A stretch of DNA of 64,000 bases from Cristatella mucedo (Eukaryota > Bryozoa > Phylactolaemata > Cristatellidae). Under the pieces are notes generated by a model. That model was not told the origin of the DNA. It was given only the letters and a program-made list of their open reading frames with translations, and searched no databases. Location of the stretch: NCBI GenBank assembly GCA_009760855.2, contig WPIO01000090.1, positions 620,001-684,000 on the forward strand. The letters run 5' to 3'. Made by a program: the position numbers and the translations under genes. Position 1 is the stretch's first letter, and each line of letters starts with the position of its first letter. Positions 1 to 12,006 of this stretch are shown piece by piece.

Positions 1-23
1 GATAGAACATTTTTCTCTGCATG

Positions 24-262
24 TCCTAGACCGTGGAACTCTTCCTCAACGGTTGTTATGCAACGACAAATACTCTTCGGCTGCAGACGATGGTTCACCC
101 CTTTTCAGGGCTCCTAAGCTGCTACTTTAATGATACTCACAACCTCAGCTACTCTCCTGACTCTGCTATGCTTTCCAATTTCTTTTATTTTGTGAGATGA
201 AACCGCTTAGGATGTGTGTGAGCTCAATAAACTGTCCTGTCTAACTTCTACACAGTTATTGT
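24..262 (+). mobile_element. L2-B LINE, 3' fragment
   Basis: This matches the C-terminal end of the L2-B reverse-transcriptase ORF and its 3'UTR as seen near 13.2-13.5 kb, 33.7 kb and (reverse strand) 49.2-49.5 kb. Shared words include the segment encoding a WNSLPQF-like motif and the Ser/Thr-rich stretch after it. It enters from the window edge, is 5'-truncated here and stops before the ACATT tail. Confidence 0.7.
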
Positions 263-1239
263 TGCTTTGCGGATAAACAGACGGGGAAGCATGACATTAA
301 TGATGCATTGCAGGTAACATTTAAAAGTGCCGAAATTACTGATTACAATAACGATTACGACTTCTGGAAATGGACTAAATTACTAAGCAGGCTGTCAGAA
401 TCAACTGCTCTAAGTGGGAAATTCTTCAACCGACATATTTATCTAAACAGGTCAAACAAAGATATCGCCTAAATGTCTACATCCGATGGGGTTATTAGTT
501 ACTTTTTCCTGAAGTTCGTATCACAATAAAAAAATGCAACTAGTCTCTGGACCTTATTAACAACGACCTGATTCTACGATGCATAGATCTGTCACATTTA
601 TGTAGAAGTCACCGATGAAATGTGTCATTATTTCAAGTCACATCCCAGTACTAAAATAGGCTTCAGTCATGTTGTGAATCAAGAAAGCAACAATGGACCA
701 AGAGAACTTAAGCAACTTCGGCCCAAACCCTCTTCCGGATTCATCTCTGTGATGGCAGTGTCTGCTTAGAATCAGGTCCCTCCTGTCAGTTTATAACTTC
801 GATGTCTGCATTCAAGGAGGCAAGGGTTGATCGGTTTTAAAGGTTTATCCTCCGAAGAAGAAACGGAAAAAAGGGGGCGTTATGCAGAGTGGGCTGAAGG
901 CTAATTCGAGCATTACCCTATTTTTCAAAACATTCTTATACACACAGGCCAATTTAAACCAATCGTTTCAGTTAAAATCAACAATGCAGTTATTATAAAA
1001 TGCAATTCTGAAGTATTTTGAAACTTGTCAGTGATCAGTGATAAGAAGGGTAGTATTGATCGTCTTTTTTACATCAGGAATATTACCTGGTAAGTCAGTC
1101 AACAGCCAAAGTCACTCGAACAGATTTCATCATTCAACTTCACTTTGTCATCACCAATTAATACCGAATCCTACTTATCTAAAAACATGCAGATCTTATT
1201 CAATGTACACTGTGTATCCACCTCCTCCTCTACAATAAC
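263..1239. other. No gene recognised
   Basis: AT-rich sequence with no convincing ORF. The part after about 1,038 may be a decayed stretch of L2-A endonuclease leading into the LINE that begins at about 1,240, but the match is weak. Confidence 0.4.
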
Positions 1240-2868
1240 CTGTGAATAGCGAAACATCAAGACCATTAACGTTGATGCAGTCTGTCCAAAAATATCTGCT
1301 TCACCACTGCTGCCTAGTCCTCACTCCGATCTGTCATCATTGGTAGATAGCTACAACACGAAAGTAGCTGACACGCTCCACAATTTTTGACCTCTGACAA
1401 AGCGCACTGTGCTCCCCCGCCCAGACGGCCTATGGTTCACCACAGACATGAAGCTCGCGAGGTCTACTAAGCGAAAGCTTGGAAAAGTATAAAACACATC
1501 TGGACAGACTTTCCATCGACAGGCATATGAAGACTACTGTAGGTCTTACCAATCGAACCTAGCAAAGGCCAAGTCTAGCTTCTATAGAAACATTGTTGAA
1601 TCACAGAGTCACAATCCAAAAATGCTGATGACGACGATAAACCATCTTCTCAATCACTTCCATTTTAGCTCCTTACAAGATGATCCTTTGATGATATAGC
1701 CGATCGCTTCTCTTGATTCTTTGGTCAGAAGATAAACCAGATCAGGGAATCCATCCCTGCTATGAAAACACCTCCACTAGGATGCCGTTTCCCGATTCTA
1801 GGCTGTCCCTCAATGTCTACATTTATGCAGGTCACTAGTGATCTAGTCCTGACGTTTTCATCTCAATCTAAAAAGGCAACAAGTACTTTGGACCCTATTC
1901 CCACCGTCCTCCTTCTACGTTGTATCGATCTGCTACTGCCATGCATAACTAACATCACTAATATGCCACTAGACTCAGGTCACGTCCAAGCACCTTCAAA
2001 AAAAGCTCTAGTCCGGCCACTTCTCATGAAATTGACACAAGACCGAGAAAACTTAAGACCAGTCTCCCTTCCACCATTCCAATCAAAGACAGTGGAATGC
2101 GTCGCGGCAGGCAAGTTAAACTTATATATCGAAAGCTCACTACTTGCTAGTAAGTTCCAGTCTGGCTTTAGAGCTAATCACTCCACAGAGTAAGAATTGC
2201 TTAAGGTATACAATGTATTACTTAGGAAAGCAGACATGGGTAGATTATCTCTTATTCTTTGCCCAATCTTTTGGCAGCTTTTGATACCACCGATCACAAA
2301 GTTCTTCGAGAGCTCCTCTCATCTGGTGTGGGCGTTACTGGCACTGATCTGCCATGGTTCAGTTCATATCTCAGTGGGAGACTCTTGAGTATTTACGTGC
2401 ATGGAGAAATATTATCTGAGGTATCTCTGAAATATGTCTCACCTCAGGGCTTTGTGCTAGGTCGGTTTTTTTCACGGTTTATACTTTCCCTCTTGCTGAT
2501 GTGATTGCCAAGCACAATCTGGGCTTTCACTTCTATGCGGATGACACTCAGTTGTACCTTTGCTTTGATCCCTCCCAGACATAGAGCACCTCGAATTCTC
2601 TTAACTCACTTGCTGCATGCATTGATAACATTCACACTAGGATGGCAGCAAATTTTCTAAAACTAAAATACAATAAAACCAAATTACTAGTTATGGGCAA
2701 ACCCAGTGTGATTCACAAATTGGAAAGGCTGACCCTCAAATTGGCTCTGCCACCATATATCCAGTTGAGATAGCTCAAAGTCTAGGTGTCATATTCCAAA
2801 GCGACCACTTGTTAGACGATAATTTCAGCTCCACACTCAAATCTGCCTATTTTAACTTCATAACATTT
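1240..2868 (+). mobile_element. L2-A LINE, central part (linker and reverse transcriptase)
   Basis: Translated pieces in several frames follow the L2 clade order: the endonuclease-RT linker (LVDSYN-like, then RPDGLWF), the segment before RT (LDPIPTVLL), then RENLRPVSL, KFQSGFRANHSTE, FDTTDHKVL, a decayed PQGSVLG-type motif, YADDTQLYL and the start of the C-terminal region. It has several frameshifts and stops. The 3' end is missing: homology stops at about 2,868, well before the hairpin and tail. Inactive. Confidence 0.85.
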
Positions 2869-3295
2869 GTTGACACTTTGACAGACGAGGTGACTGCCAG
2901 GCGTTCCGAGCTTCAGAAGTTACAGTTACCCCGATAATATACAGTTATTCTATTGACATGAAGTCACTAGGATGTATTTTATACGATCTCTACAATGACC
3001 GTTTCTTCAGTAAACCATGTGTGTTTGCAATTGCCCAAATACCGTGTTCAGAAGTCCGGCTGCATACGTGTTATATACAGCACTGGCCTAAGCGAATTCC
3101 TTAGTTCGTACGGAAGCTTGCTTTTGCTTATAAAATCATTAAATACATATTATCATGATTTTCCTTACCTTACGCAATAGGGTTGGGGATACGTCAAGTA
3201 AAGGAGGTCATCAAGAAAATTGGTGGTATTGAGCAAAGCGATTTCGACTTTATTAAAAAAAACAGAGGTAGAAATATTCATTGTTATTCAATGCA

Positions 3296-3378
3296 TAAAA
3301 ATAATCATAATAATAGTGCACTTGATATAGCACCCACTGAGAACTTAATCTTTTCCTCGGTGCTTTACATTTTGGATG
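3296..3378 (-). mobile_element. L2-A LINE, 3'-end stub
   Basis: Reverse-strand copy of the L2-A terminus: an ATTATT tail remnant, then the diverged hairpin and the segment before it. Only about 80 bp, as expected of an extremely 5'-truncated insertion. Confidence 0.5.
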
Positions 3379-3515
3379 CATGGTACATAGCCCTTACAAT
3401 TAATTAAAGGGGGCAAGTGATTCTGGTTATATCTATCTAATTCCGGCTGCTTGAAGTATTAGCTGTAAAATGATGTTAAATAAAGACTATCGCTATCGCT
3501 TGCGGTTTCGTTTAA

Positions 3516-3602
3516 CGTTCACCACACTGCAGGATTTGAACCAACGGAAAAAATTGTCGAGACAAACTGTCTAACCTGGTTGGTATAACGGCTCAGCGAA
3601 CG
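3516..3602 (-). repeat. tRNA-like SINE head (third type)
   Basis: On the reverse strand the segment starts CGTTCGC and ends GTGAACG, which can pair over seven positions like an acceptor stem. It contains GGTTCAAATCC, a perfect pol III B box. The anticodon arm is irregular and extra bases follow the T arm, so a decayed tRNA pseudogene or SINE head is more likely than a working tRNA. A TAGCGA-type run at 3,486-3,500 may be its tail. Confidence 0.45.
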
Positions 3603-3660
3603 TTTTTTAGAAAGATGCTGTCTTTTGGGAAGAATGGATGCGGAGCATCATTTAGCGTTG

Positions 3661-4680
3661 GTAATAATAATAATAATAATAATAAGTATAATGCACTTTA
3701 AAGAGCACCCTCAGAAAACTTAATGTCTTTCTAGGGTCATTACAGTTGCTGCAAAAGAAACTCGATTGCACGGCGAGTGTTATCATGCGTGATAAGCAAC
3801 ATGAGTAGCATGGTTAGTGGTGAGGTGCACAGAGTCAGCGTGTAAGTGAAGTTAGTGGCTGGATGCGAACTTTCACCTTCACCCTCAAGCAAGTGAAGGG
3901 CGAAACACAGGGGTCCAATCAATGCCGTCATAAATGGTGCGTCTTTTAGTTCTTTGCAAATGTCGTCAAGTCACAGGATGCCGTAATACAAGTCGGAAGT
4001 GAGTTCCAGACTTTGGGAGCATGCAAAAGAGATGCATGATCTCCAAATAAGTTGAGGTATGTACGAGTTATTTTGAAACAGTTAGATTCCGAAAAGATGG
4101 TGTTACGATGCTTGGACTGGTGTGGGAGTAGATTTGAGAGATAAAATGGAGCCAAGAATGAAGGGGTGTCGAACTGATCGACTAAACCTTGAAGTCGATC
4201 CGTTGCTTGACTGGAAGCCAGTGCAGGCCGGTGAGAAGTGTTAAGATGGGGTCACTGGAATGCTCACGAAGAAAAGCCTAGCTGCAGAGTTTTGCACCAG
4301 CTTTAAGTGCATGATTGAACATGCCGGCAGGCAAGCCAGCAGTGAGTTACAGAAATCAAGACGGTATGTCACGAATTCATAGACCAACCTAGACGTGCTA
4401 TCCTTATCTAAATGATCCCGAGTTTCAGCAATGCAATGAACCTGAAAGTATTCCGACTTGATCGTGGAGCTGGTGTGGTCGTCTAAAGAAATGTCAGTTA
4501 GGAACATGACACTTAAATTTCCTGCAGGTTCACAGGAGAACTGCTGGAGAGCCGATCTTGAGCATTAACATTACCACATTCTGAATCACACTTGGTTTGC
4601 CCGTAACTAGTAAGCTAGTTTTATTATGATTTAGTATAAGAAAAGTTGCTGCAGTTCATGCACTGAATGAAGCTGATGGT
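3661..4680 (-). mobile_element. L2-A LINE, 5'-truncated
   Basis: Begins on the plus strand with an AAT microsatellite (the 3' tail), then the GCACCCTCAGA hairpin arm, the 3'UTR with GCATGC-rich words shared by all L2-A copies, and the RT C-terminal region read on the minus strand (LVYEFVTYRLDFCNSLLACLP-type). It stops near the YADD-proximal region at about 4,680. Decayed by stops and frameshifts. Confidence 0.85.
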
Positions 4681-5194
4681 TTTACTGAAAATACTCAGAT
4701 CTATAATGGTAGCTGCACTAGACTTGGTATCCCGATCTCTTTAGAGTTACAATCGGAGAGTATGAATCTTTTCATCTTTTTTATTCACACGGAGAGCTCT
4801 TGTTTCAAGCCACATATCAGGCAAATTAACGTGAGTTCACTTAATAATTTGCAAATGACACTCAGTGGTACACTGGCCTTTAGCCCTCTTAGCCCTCAAG
4901 CACGTAAAATTCTCAACTTTCTTGCTGAATGCTTTGGCGGCATTCACGCATGAATGGCAGTAAAACGTCTTAAATTCAATGATGATTAAACTAACGTAAA
5001 TGTTATGCGCAAGCCAAGAGTGATTAAAAATGGGAAAGGTTAACGCTCGCAATCACCTTTGTTAGCATGTATACAGTTGAATCTGCAAGAAACTTGTGCG
5101 TCCGGTTCCAAAGTAACTTTTCGTTAGTCGACCAGAACGACAGCTGCTCCGTCAGTTCAGCCTACCTTTAGCAGCTTGCAATTATTTCATTTGG
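4681..5194. other. No gene recognised
   Basis: AT-rich spacer between two LINE pieces. Nothing recognisable on either strand. Confidence 0.4.
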
Positions 5195-5800
5195 GTTTGC
5201 TTAGAAAGTGATACTACATCAAAACTGGTCCAACCATTTCTCACATCCATCTCCACTTCTGTATATGATTGCTTTCTGGTCTAAAAGCCTCTTCAGGTGC
5301 TTCAGCCGGTGTACAACTTAGCTGCTAGGCTTTCCTGTCGCAAGTACCTTAATGGCAACATCAAACAACTTCTCTTAAACCTGGACTAGATCCCAGCCAA
5401 GCAACGCCTTAACTTCAAAATTTCGTCACTCAGGCTTTGGTCTCTTAGGTTCTTAAGCTCTAGCCAACCTATCTGAGCTACTCCCCCGACAAACTAATCA
5501 TCCCACCTATGGCTTTTGGAGTAACATCGTTTATTTATACTTCATACGAACCTCAAATCCTTTGGAGACTGTGCCTTTAGTTTGTTAGCTCCCAATGGCT
5601 GGAGCTTGCTTCCGATTTGAGCAGATAAGAATTGACTTGATAAAAAAATTAACTATAACACAAGAATTTACAGCAGCATTTATTGGGTCCATGCGATTTC
5701 TCCTTTACTACCTTCTGCTTGCTGACCATGTGCATGTCACCCCTAACCATGTTATGCTTGTTAGCATTGAGTATGTTACCACTTACCAATCGACCGTTCG
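5195..5800 (+). mobile_element. L2-A LINE, C-terminal fragment
   Basis: Plus-strand translation in shifting frames follows the L2-A C-terminal region: LQPVYNLAARL, then IPAKQRLNFKI and NLKSFGDCAFS. The 3'UTR word encoding the start of the ACATGTGCATGTCACCCC-type segment follows. It ends before the hairpin. An older, more diverged copy than its neighbours. Confidence 0.75.
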
Positions 5801-6179
5801 TGTTTCACATATGACTTTAAGTTCCTCGAAATAAATTAGTTGTTTAAGGACGCTACACCAAATTAATGTCTCTTGTTTGCATTTTAATGAAATAGCTAGT
5901 TAAAGTAAATAATTTGCACACGCTAACCTTGAAATATATTTAATTTCATACTCTGTATGATTACATTAATCTTTTTGAATATGGGCACCAAACTGCATCC
6001 TTTGCAGGGGAAATAGTTTGACTATGCACTTCGGTATGTACACACAAACATGCATGTAATTCTTTTTCGCTTAAATTCAACCAATCAATAAATCACCCAC
6101 CGAGTTTTCACTGATTATTTTCCCCAAATTTTTCAATTACACAAGTTTTATTTTTCAACTCAAGTTCTTCAGAACTTTG
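5801..6179. other. No gene recognised
   Basis: AT-rich spacer. No ORF or repeat recognised. Confidence 0.4.
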
Positions 6180-7678
6180 AGATGGCAGCAATTTTTCTGA
6201 AACTAAATGACGATAAAACTAACTTACTAGCAATGGGAAAACCCAGTGAGATTAACGAATTTGAAAGGCTGAAGCTCAAAATTGGCTGCCAGCATATCTC
6301 CACTTGAATCAGCTTGAAATCTAGGTGTTATATTCAAAAGCGACCTCTCGTTAGACGACCATATCAGCTCCACAGTCAAATATGCCAATTTTAAACTTCC
6401 TAACATTGCTAAGATTTAGGCTTGTTTATATAAGGATACACCATCTAAGTTGGTCCATGCATTTGCAACATCCCGTCTCGACTTCTGCAACTCACTCCTT
6501 ACTGTCCTACCTGCATGTGCGATCAGGTGATTGCTGCTGGTGGAAAACTCGGCAGCTATGCTTGCCGGCCGTGAGTGTCGCAGTTGCCACATTACTTCAC
6601 TTCTCGCCGACCTGGACTGGCTACCAGTCAAGCAACGGATTTGCTTGAAGGATTTGTCGCTCACTTTTAGGTAACTTCATTATTTGGCTGCAGCCTGTCT
6701 CTCGCATAAACTCCCCTATCTGGCCAAGCATCGTACCACCAGCTTTTCAGAATCCATCAGTCTACAAAAACCCGTAAAAAACCTCAAATTCTTGGGAGAC
6801 CGTGCATTAAGTTCGCATGCTGCCAAAGCCTTGAACTCCCGCCCGACCTGCGTCAGGACTACCCTTGAAATGACCACATTTAAAAATAATTTAAAAACAC
6901 ACCCATTTAGGACAGCATTTAGTGGATCCCTGTGATTCGTTATTAATGTGCTTATGCGTGCTGACACTGTGCATGCTGCCACTAACCGCATCTGCATGCT
7001 GACCCTGTGCATAACACCCGTAACCATATTATTCATTTTCTTATTTATCAAGAGTGATTTTTCTCACCATTCAATTGCATTTCCCTTTGAAGCAAATGTA
7101 AAGACCAGAGGTTCAGTCTATGAATGGAGTCTCGTGGTTATTTTTTCGATACTTTAAAATAAACAAACGACTGAGTTGGTTGTTGTGAGCGAATTTAATT
7201 AAGCCCTGAAAAGCAAAGCCTAAACAGCGTGCTGCCATAAAATACCTTCCGAAATAGATAGTCTCAAGCCTCAATTATGCAAGTAAAATATGATAGCGCA
7301 GTGAAAACTATAGTGAGTGTCGGTGTAGCGGCTCCTTATGTATGAAATTTAGGCAGTACAACGGAATCATAGAACATGGCTAAGCCGGAGGGGGAAAATG
7401 CTAGTCATAAAGAGTCCATATAGCCAGATCTGGTGCTTCGGCAAACAAAAAGCACTGGGACCTAGCCTTTAGGCTACGTAGTTTCCTATACAATTTAATT
7501 ATACAGCTGGAAGATATGAGCCCGATGGCGGCTACCAGAGTTACCGAATTGCTGCCAGTGGAAATTACAATTAATTGTTTAATTTGCGGATAGCTGCTCT
7601 AGAAAAGCGCCCAGAGAGAGATTAAATTCTCTGAGGGCGGTTCATCCAGTGATCTAATATAACTTGTATTATTATTTT
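6180..7678 (+). mobile_element. L2-A LINE, 5'-truncated, split by a nested repeat
   Basis: Starts at the post-YADD region (MAAIFLKLNDDKTNLL-like), runs through the C-terminal domain and 3'UTR to TGTAAAG at 7,103. After an unrelated 499-bp block it resumes at 7,603-7,678 with the hairpin (GCGCCC...GAGGGCG) and a TTATTATTTT tail. Several frameshifts. The nested block shows the LINE was already present when that repeat arrived. Confidence 0.85.
7104..7602. mobile_element. Unclassified 0.5-kb dispersed repeat inserted in a LINE
   Basis: This block interrupts the 3'UTR of the L2-A copy. LINE sequence TAAAG lies just before it (7,099-7,103) and AAAAG just after it (7,603-7,607), a plausible 5-bp target duplication with one mismatch. 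Its first ~325 bp are matched, in reverse orientation, at 26,511-26,820. There are no clear terminal inverted repeats and no ORF, so it may be a MITE, a SINE-like unit or a solo LTR piece. Confidence 0.65.
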
Positions 7679-7777
7679 GACATTACGAAGGTGAAATCAT
7701 ATGAATGAATCTATTTTGAGGAAAGTTACATTGGCTGCTAAAGAGGCATGTCAAGGAGATTACACATACAATGAAGC

Positions 7778-8001
<224 letters not shown>

Positions 8002-8002
8002 T

Positions 8003-9824
8003 TACATATTCATACAGATGTGTATGCTAACTCCAAGCCCATCTGGAATTTTCACAGTATAAGTAAGGCATCTTTCCCTCCATTAAAGCCACAACCCTGA
8101 AACAAGGCATTCGTTGGTCATTATATTCTTAACAACAAAACTAATAATAATTGCTTGCTTAGAACCCAAAAAGAGAAATGTACATTTTTTACAAAAGCAA
8201 CCTATACATAATTAGTAATAAAGTGCACATTGTCAACAAGCGCATCCTGACTAGAAGTGACCTGGAAGATTCGTGAACATAAATTGAGTTGGGGGCACGC
8301 TGCTCAGTGTAGGCACTCGTGAACTCTCACAAAATTTTGGAAATGGAAACACTTAATGCAGTGATAAAAAAGGCATTTTAGCTGCTTTTATGATGTCGGA
8401 ATATCAGGTGATGTTAAGTCGTGCACTAGTAGAGTTTGATTTGCAGGCTTAGGTTGCCGGTACATCTAAAAGCATGGTTTGTAAGGAAGTGATGAATGTT
8501 GGAGGTAGGGCTTCACGAAGTGATTGAGATTGGCAGGTCGTGCGACGCCTTGGCAAACCGGGAAGTACTTATAATAGAAAAGATGCAGCTTGAGACGACG
8601 TTGACCTAAAATATATTGACAAAGACATCGACGTCGAAGCCCTGTAAGATTGGAAGCACGGGCTGGTCATCAAAAAGCAGGTCATTACTGCAAAGGGGAG
8701 GCTTACGAGTAGCCCCGAATGCTAAATACGTTACTTGGCTTAAATTATGCCAGATTGAAGTAGATATTATGAATACGTCTTAGACTAACCAAAATTTGAA
8801 ACCTAGCACTAAATTTCAAGAAGAAGTCAATGAGAAATCCCGACGTAAATAAGTATAGTTATTAAACTTTCTCATCGCAAAGCTGGCTTGGCCAAGTGAT
8901 TAAGGGGCTTGTCTCGATTATGGTGAGGCAGAGGTCAGAGCATCGAGCCCCCCTCCCCCAGTCGCATTATTGAATCGCCTGAAAAGAGAATTAGTTCACT
9001 TAGGGCATTACACATGTGAATGATATACTGCTAAATCAGACTTAGCTTACCCATTATCGCCAAGTTGTTTTTATCCCTATTCATTTCAGAATGCCTGAAG
9101 CCATCTATGATCGGGTTTCAGCAATACCTCCATAGAGGAAGTAAAGGAGAACTGATATGTTTGACTGCTGAGAAGAGTCAAAGCAATTGCAAACACTAGT
9201 GCAATAGTCTCTGCTCTGATGAAGTTCTTTATTTAAGAAAGCAGCAGTCATATTAAACTCAGTGGCCATGGTGACAGCCCATAGTCTCAAAGATTAGGAA
9301 TATTCCTAATATTCTGCTCGCACTTGCAATTATGCTCTTATTAAAAAAATGATCCTGCAGATTGAAGTCCCAGATGCCGATTACCCGATCTATATGCCAT
9401 TTTCCTGAGTTCCGATACATCTTGAAATTATTTGTTGATTCTTTCCGGAAAAACTGTCTGCTTGTTCATGCACTCCATTAGCCACACTAAGCCGTTGCCT
9501 GGATAACCTTTTCTTGCACGTGTTCTTTAGCAAGACTTGCTTCATAGCATACTCGTTTCCGTTGGCTAGGTTATCAAAGCAAAGTATACTGGGCGTACTA
9601 CACTTCTGCCATTAGTTATTCAGCAGCTGGTTGCAATGCACCATTGTAAACATTTAGTTGTTTTACAGAGCTACTAAAATGGCCACAGTTAAACACTCCT
9701 AACTTCACTGCATTTTGATTCCAAATGGTGGCAAAGCGATATGGCATTATTCGTAGACTCTACTGCGAAATAAATGTAATGCTTGCACTAAGCAAATTGG
9801 AATTGAAAGCGGATGAAAATCCAT
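8003..9824. repeat. 1.8-kb direct repeat, copy 1
   Basis: This block is colinear with 27,012-30,108 on the same strand; sampled stretches look about 85-90% identical. It begins near the word GTGTATGCTAACTCCAA and ends at GGAATTGAAAGCGGAT, right where the Polinton-like sequence starts. No convincing ORF. It carries a SINE-B at 8,881-9,033 shared with copy 2. The AAGTAA at 8,061-8,066 is the empty site of the LINE found in copy 2. It could be an unclassified interspersed repeat or a segmental duplication. Confidence 0.8.
8881..9033 (+). mobile_element. SINE-B copy inside the 1.8-kb repeat
   Basis: tRNA-like head (CTTGGCCAAGTGATTAAGG, then GCATCGAGCCC) followed by the diverged hairpin body with the words AATCGCCTGAAAAGAGAA and CTTAGGGCATTACACATGTG. 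The second copy of the host repeat has it at the same place. Confidence 0.65.
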
Positions 9825-9839
9825 GTTCCGGATCTGATA

Positions 9840-10123
9840 ATGCTTTTTATAGAGCAGCAGTTATTTCATTTGAATCATAATAACCAGGAGCAATTGTAAT
9901 ATATGCAGGCGATACATCAGTCATTGACTATTGAAACCAAAGTGTATCATTACAATCTTTAAGTATATTTAATACTACTTTATTAGTATCAGTGAATTTT
10001 ACTCTTCGTAATCCAATTTTATTATATCCTGAATCAGATCCAAGCATAAGCGGTGGATATAATGCTTTTGATTCAGAACTACTTGTTCCAGTTATTCTTA
10101 TTTGCATTTTCTACATTACAATT
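9840..10123 (-). pseudogene. Polinton part: structural-protein-like ORF remnant
   Basis: Readable minus-strand frame with a hydrophilic start and an ITIAPGYYDSNEI stretch. An I.I..GYY...EI pattern is common in minor structural proteins of Polintons and adintoviruses. The assignment rests on that pattern and on position in the element. Confidence 0.45.
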
Positions 10124-10314
10124 TAATAATTTATATAGCAATTGTAATATTTTGAGAATTAAAATGTAATGGATTTGGTTTTGATTGGTAATAGTAATTG
10201 CTATATCAGAGATAGAATAATTAGCAACATTACGATAGATATAGTTTTTGGCTTATAAACCAGCAAATTCCACGGATAAGCATCATAAGGAAAACGAGCT
10301 AATACTTGTGATTA

Positions 10315-10977
10315 TTATCCACTTATAAAACTGGTTCCACTAGCAACCATGTTACGATTTACAACGATAAAATCAATATTAGTTACAAATACTTCTTTCT
10401 CAGAAATAACTTTAGTGTTGGGAACACAAACACCAGGTGTAATATTTGGATACATCTTAGCTAAGTCACCAGCAGAAAGTGTAGTATAAGCAGCAGCAGC
10501 AGCAGTAAATCCTAACATAGTAGAAAGAGTAGATTTACTTGCAAGGAATGAGCAACCAACAGGTAACATAATCTATGAGCTTGAGGTTGCTGTATCAAGA
10601 CCAATTTGAAACTTATCAATTTTTGCTCCAGATTGTGCAATTGCATTATTAATTGTATCAGCAATACCAACATTTATATCATCAGTTGTACCACCATATA
10701 TTCAGGGTCTAAATGTCATAGTTTGTTCTGAACCACCACTAACTCTATAAACAAATGTATTTTTAGTTTCAGTTATATTTCTGATAGAATTAGTTGCAGC
10801 GAATTTCTTCAAACAGATCTTATAGTTTTTACCTCTTAGTAATATTGGTGTATTAACCCTGGCTCTGTTTGGATTAGTAGTTCCAGATATATTGAAAACA
10901 CATCCTTCTTTACTTGCTTGACTAGTTATCCGAATGCTTTCAAGATTCTTTAATTTATCATTAGCAATTTTTACCAA
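10315..10977 (-). pseudogene. Polinton part: putative minor structural protein
   Basis: The N-terminal portion (10,702-10,977) has an FNISG beta-type segment, a TPILLRGKNYKICL stretch and NSIRNI. The C-terminal portion (10,315-10,569) has STMLGF followed by an Ala-rich loop and a long beta-type end (VFVTNIDFIVVNRN). This layout, a GxxYxI strand, an LGF motif and a late strand before a small Gly-rich end, resembles structural proteins encoded next to the packaging ATPase in invertebrate Polintons. Fossil remnant; family assignment is tentative. Confidence 0.5.
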
Positions 10978-11010
10978 GTCACTTATTTCCTTATATTAAA
11001 TAAAGATTGT

Positions 11011-12006
11011 TTATCTTTGCAGCATTATTTTTGGTGTTTTTTGAGATGAAGCAAGGTAATCAACTGCAGCACTGATTGAACTTATTACTCCCCTATTTCT
11101 TGCAGCAAGTTCACTTGACCATAGATCAGGTTTATAAAGTACTTCTTCTTCACTTTTTACAGAAAATGGAACTATCTCTAATTCCTTTACCTGTTTAATT
11201 AAGATAACAATAAATAACATTTTCTACAGGTTTTCTTGGTTCCAAAGCTCTCAATTGTGAGAGGAGAAATATAGTATCATAATTAAATGATTCTTTACTA
11301 TCTACTCTAATATTTTCCATAGCACTTCTTACAATATCAGATATTGATTCTTTAGCTTTTATTATATCAAGAAGATATGGTTTATTTGCTTTTTGAATAT
11401 CAGTTTCAGATTGAATAGCTGGAACAGGTTCTTGAAAAACTAGAACAGGTTCCTGAACAACAGGAACAACTTTTGATTTTCTAATTATCTGACTAGGTCT
11501 CTTACCAGTTGAAGGATTGACATTAAGTGCTCTGTAATTCCCTTTTGAAGTGAATTAATTGCTTCTCTTATTTCTGGATTAGCAGCATTTGTCTTAGCTT
11601 GATTTGCAATAGCTACAGCTTTTTTATGTTTTCCTTCAGCAATAGCAGCAAATTCTTTTTTACTATATTAGAAATATCTACTGGAGCTTTATACACTAAC
11701 ATTCTATTAGCTTGTTCCTGTTCTTTTATATGAACAGCAAGTGATGGTCTAACTCTTTTTTTTACTAAGAACAATATTACCAGAGTTATCGGTTGTTTTC
11801 TCTAATGCACGTTCATTTAGTTCATGTTCAACTCTATCTCTTGCTAGCATTTCTGCTTCAATCCTTTGTATCTCTTGAGAATTATCAAGTATTTCAGCAA
11901 CACGTAAACTTTGTAAATTAACATGTTTATTCTCTAAATTTATTGCTCCTTGAACACTTCCTTTGTAAGGTCCGTTCTTACTTGCATATATTTTACCAGT
12001 AATCAT
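11011..12006 (-). pseudogene. Polinton part: ORFs of unknown function
   Basis: Minus-strand coding remnants between the putative structural gene and the ATPase. One piece (11,749-12,006) is charged and probably helical, with alternating acidic and basic residues. Another (about 11,230-11,740) holds a Pro/Val-rich spacer (VPVVQEPV). The piece at 11,011-11,220 starts with a short hydrophobic stretch. No family was recognised. Confidence 0.45.

Noticed and set aside
3516-3602. A functional tRNA gene
   Set aside because: Acceptor and B box are present, but the anticodon arm does not form a 7-base loop and extra bases follow the T arm.
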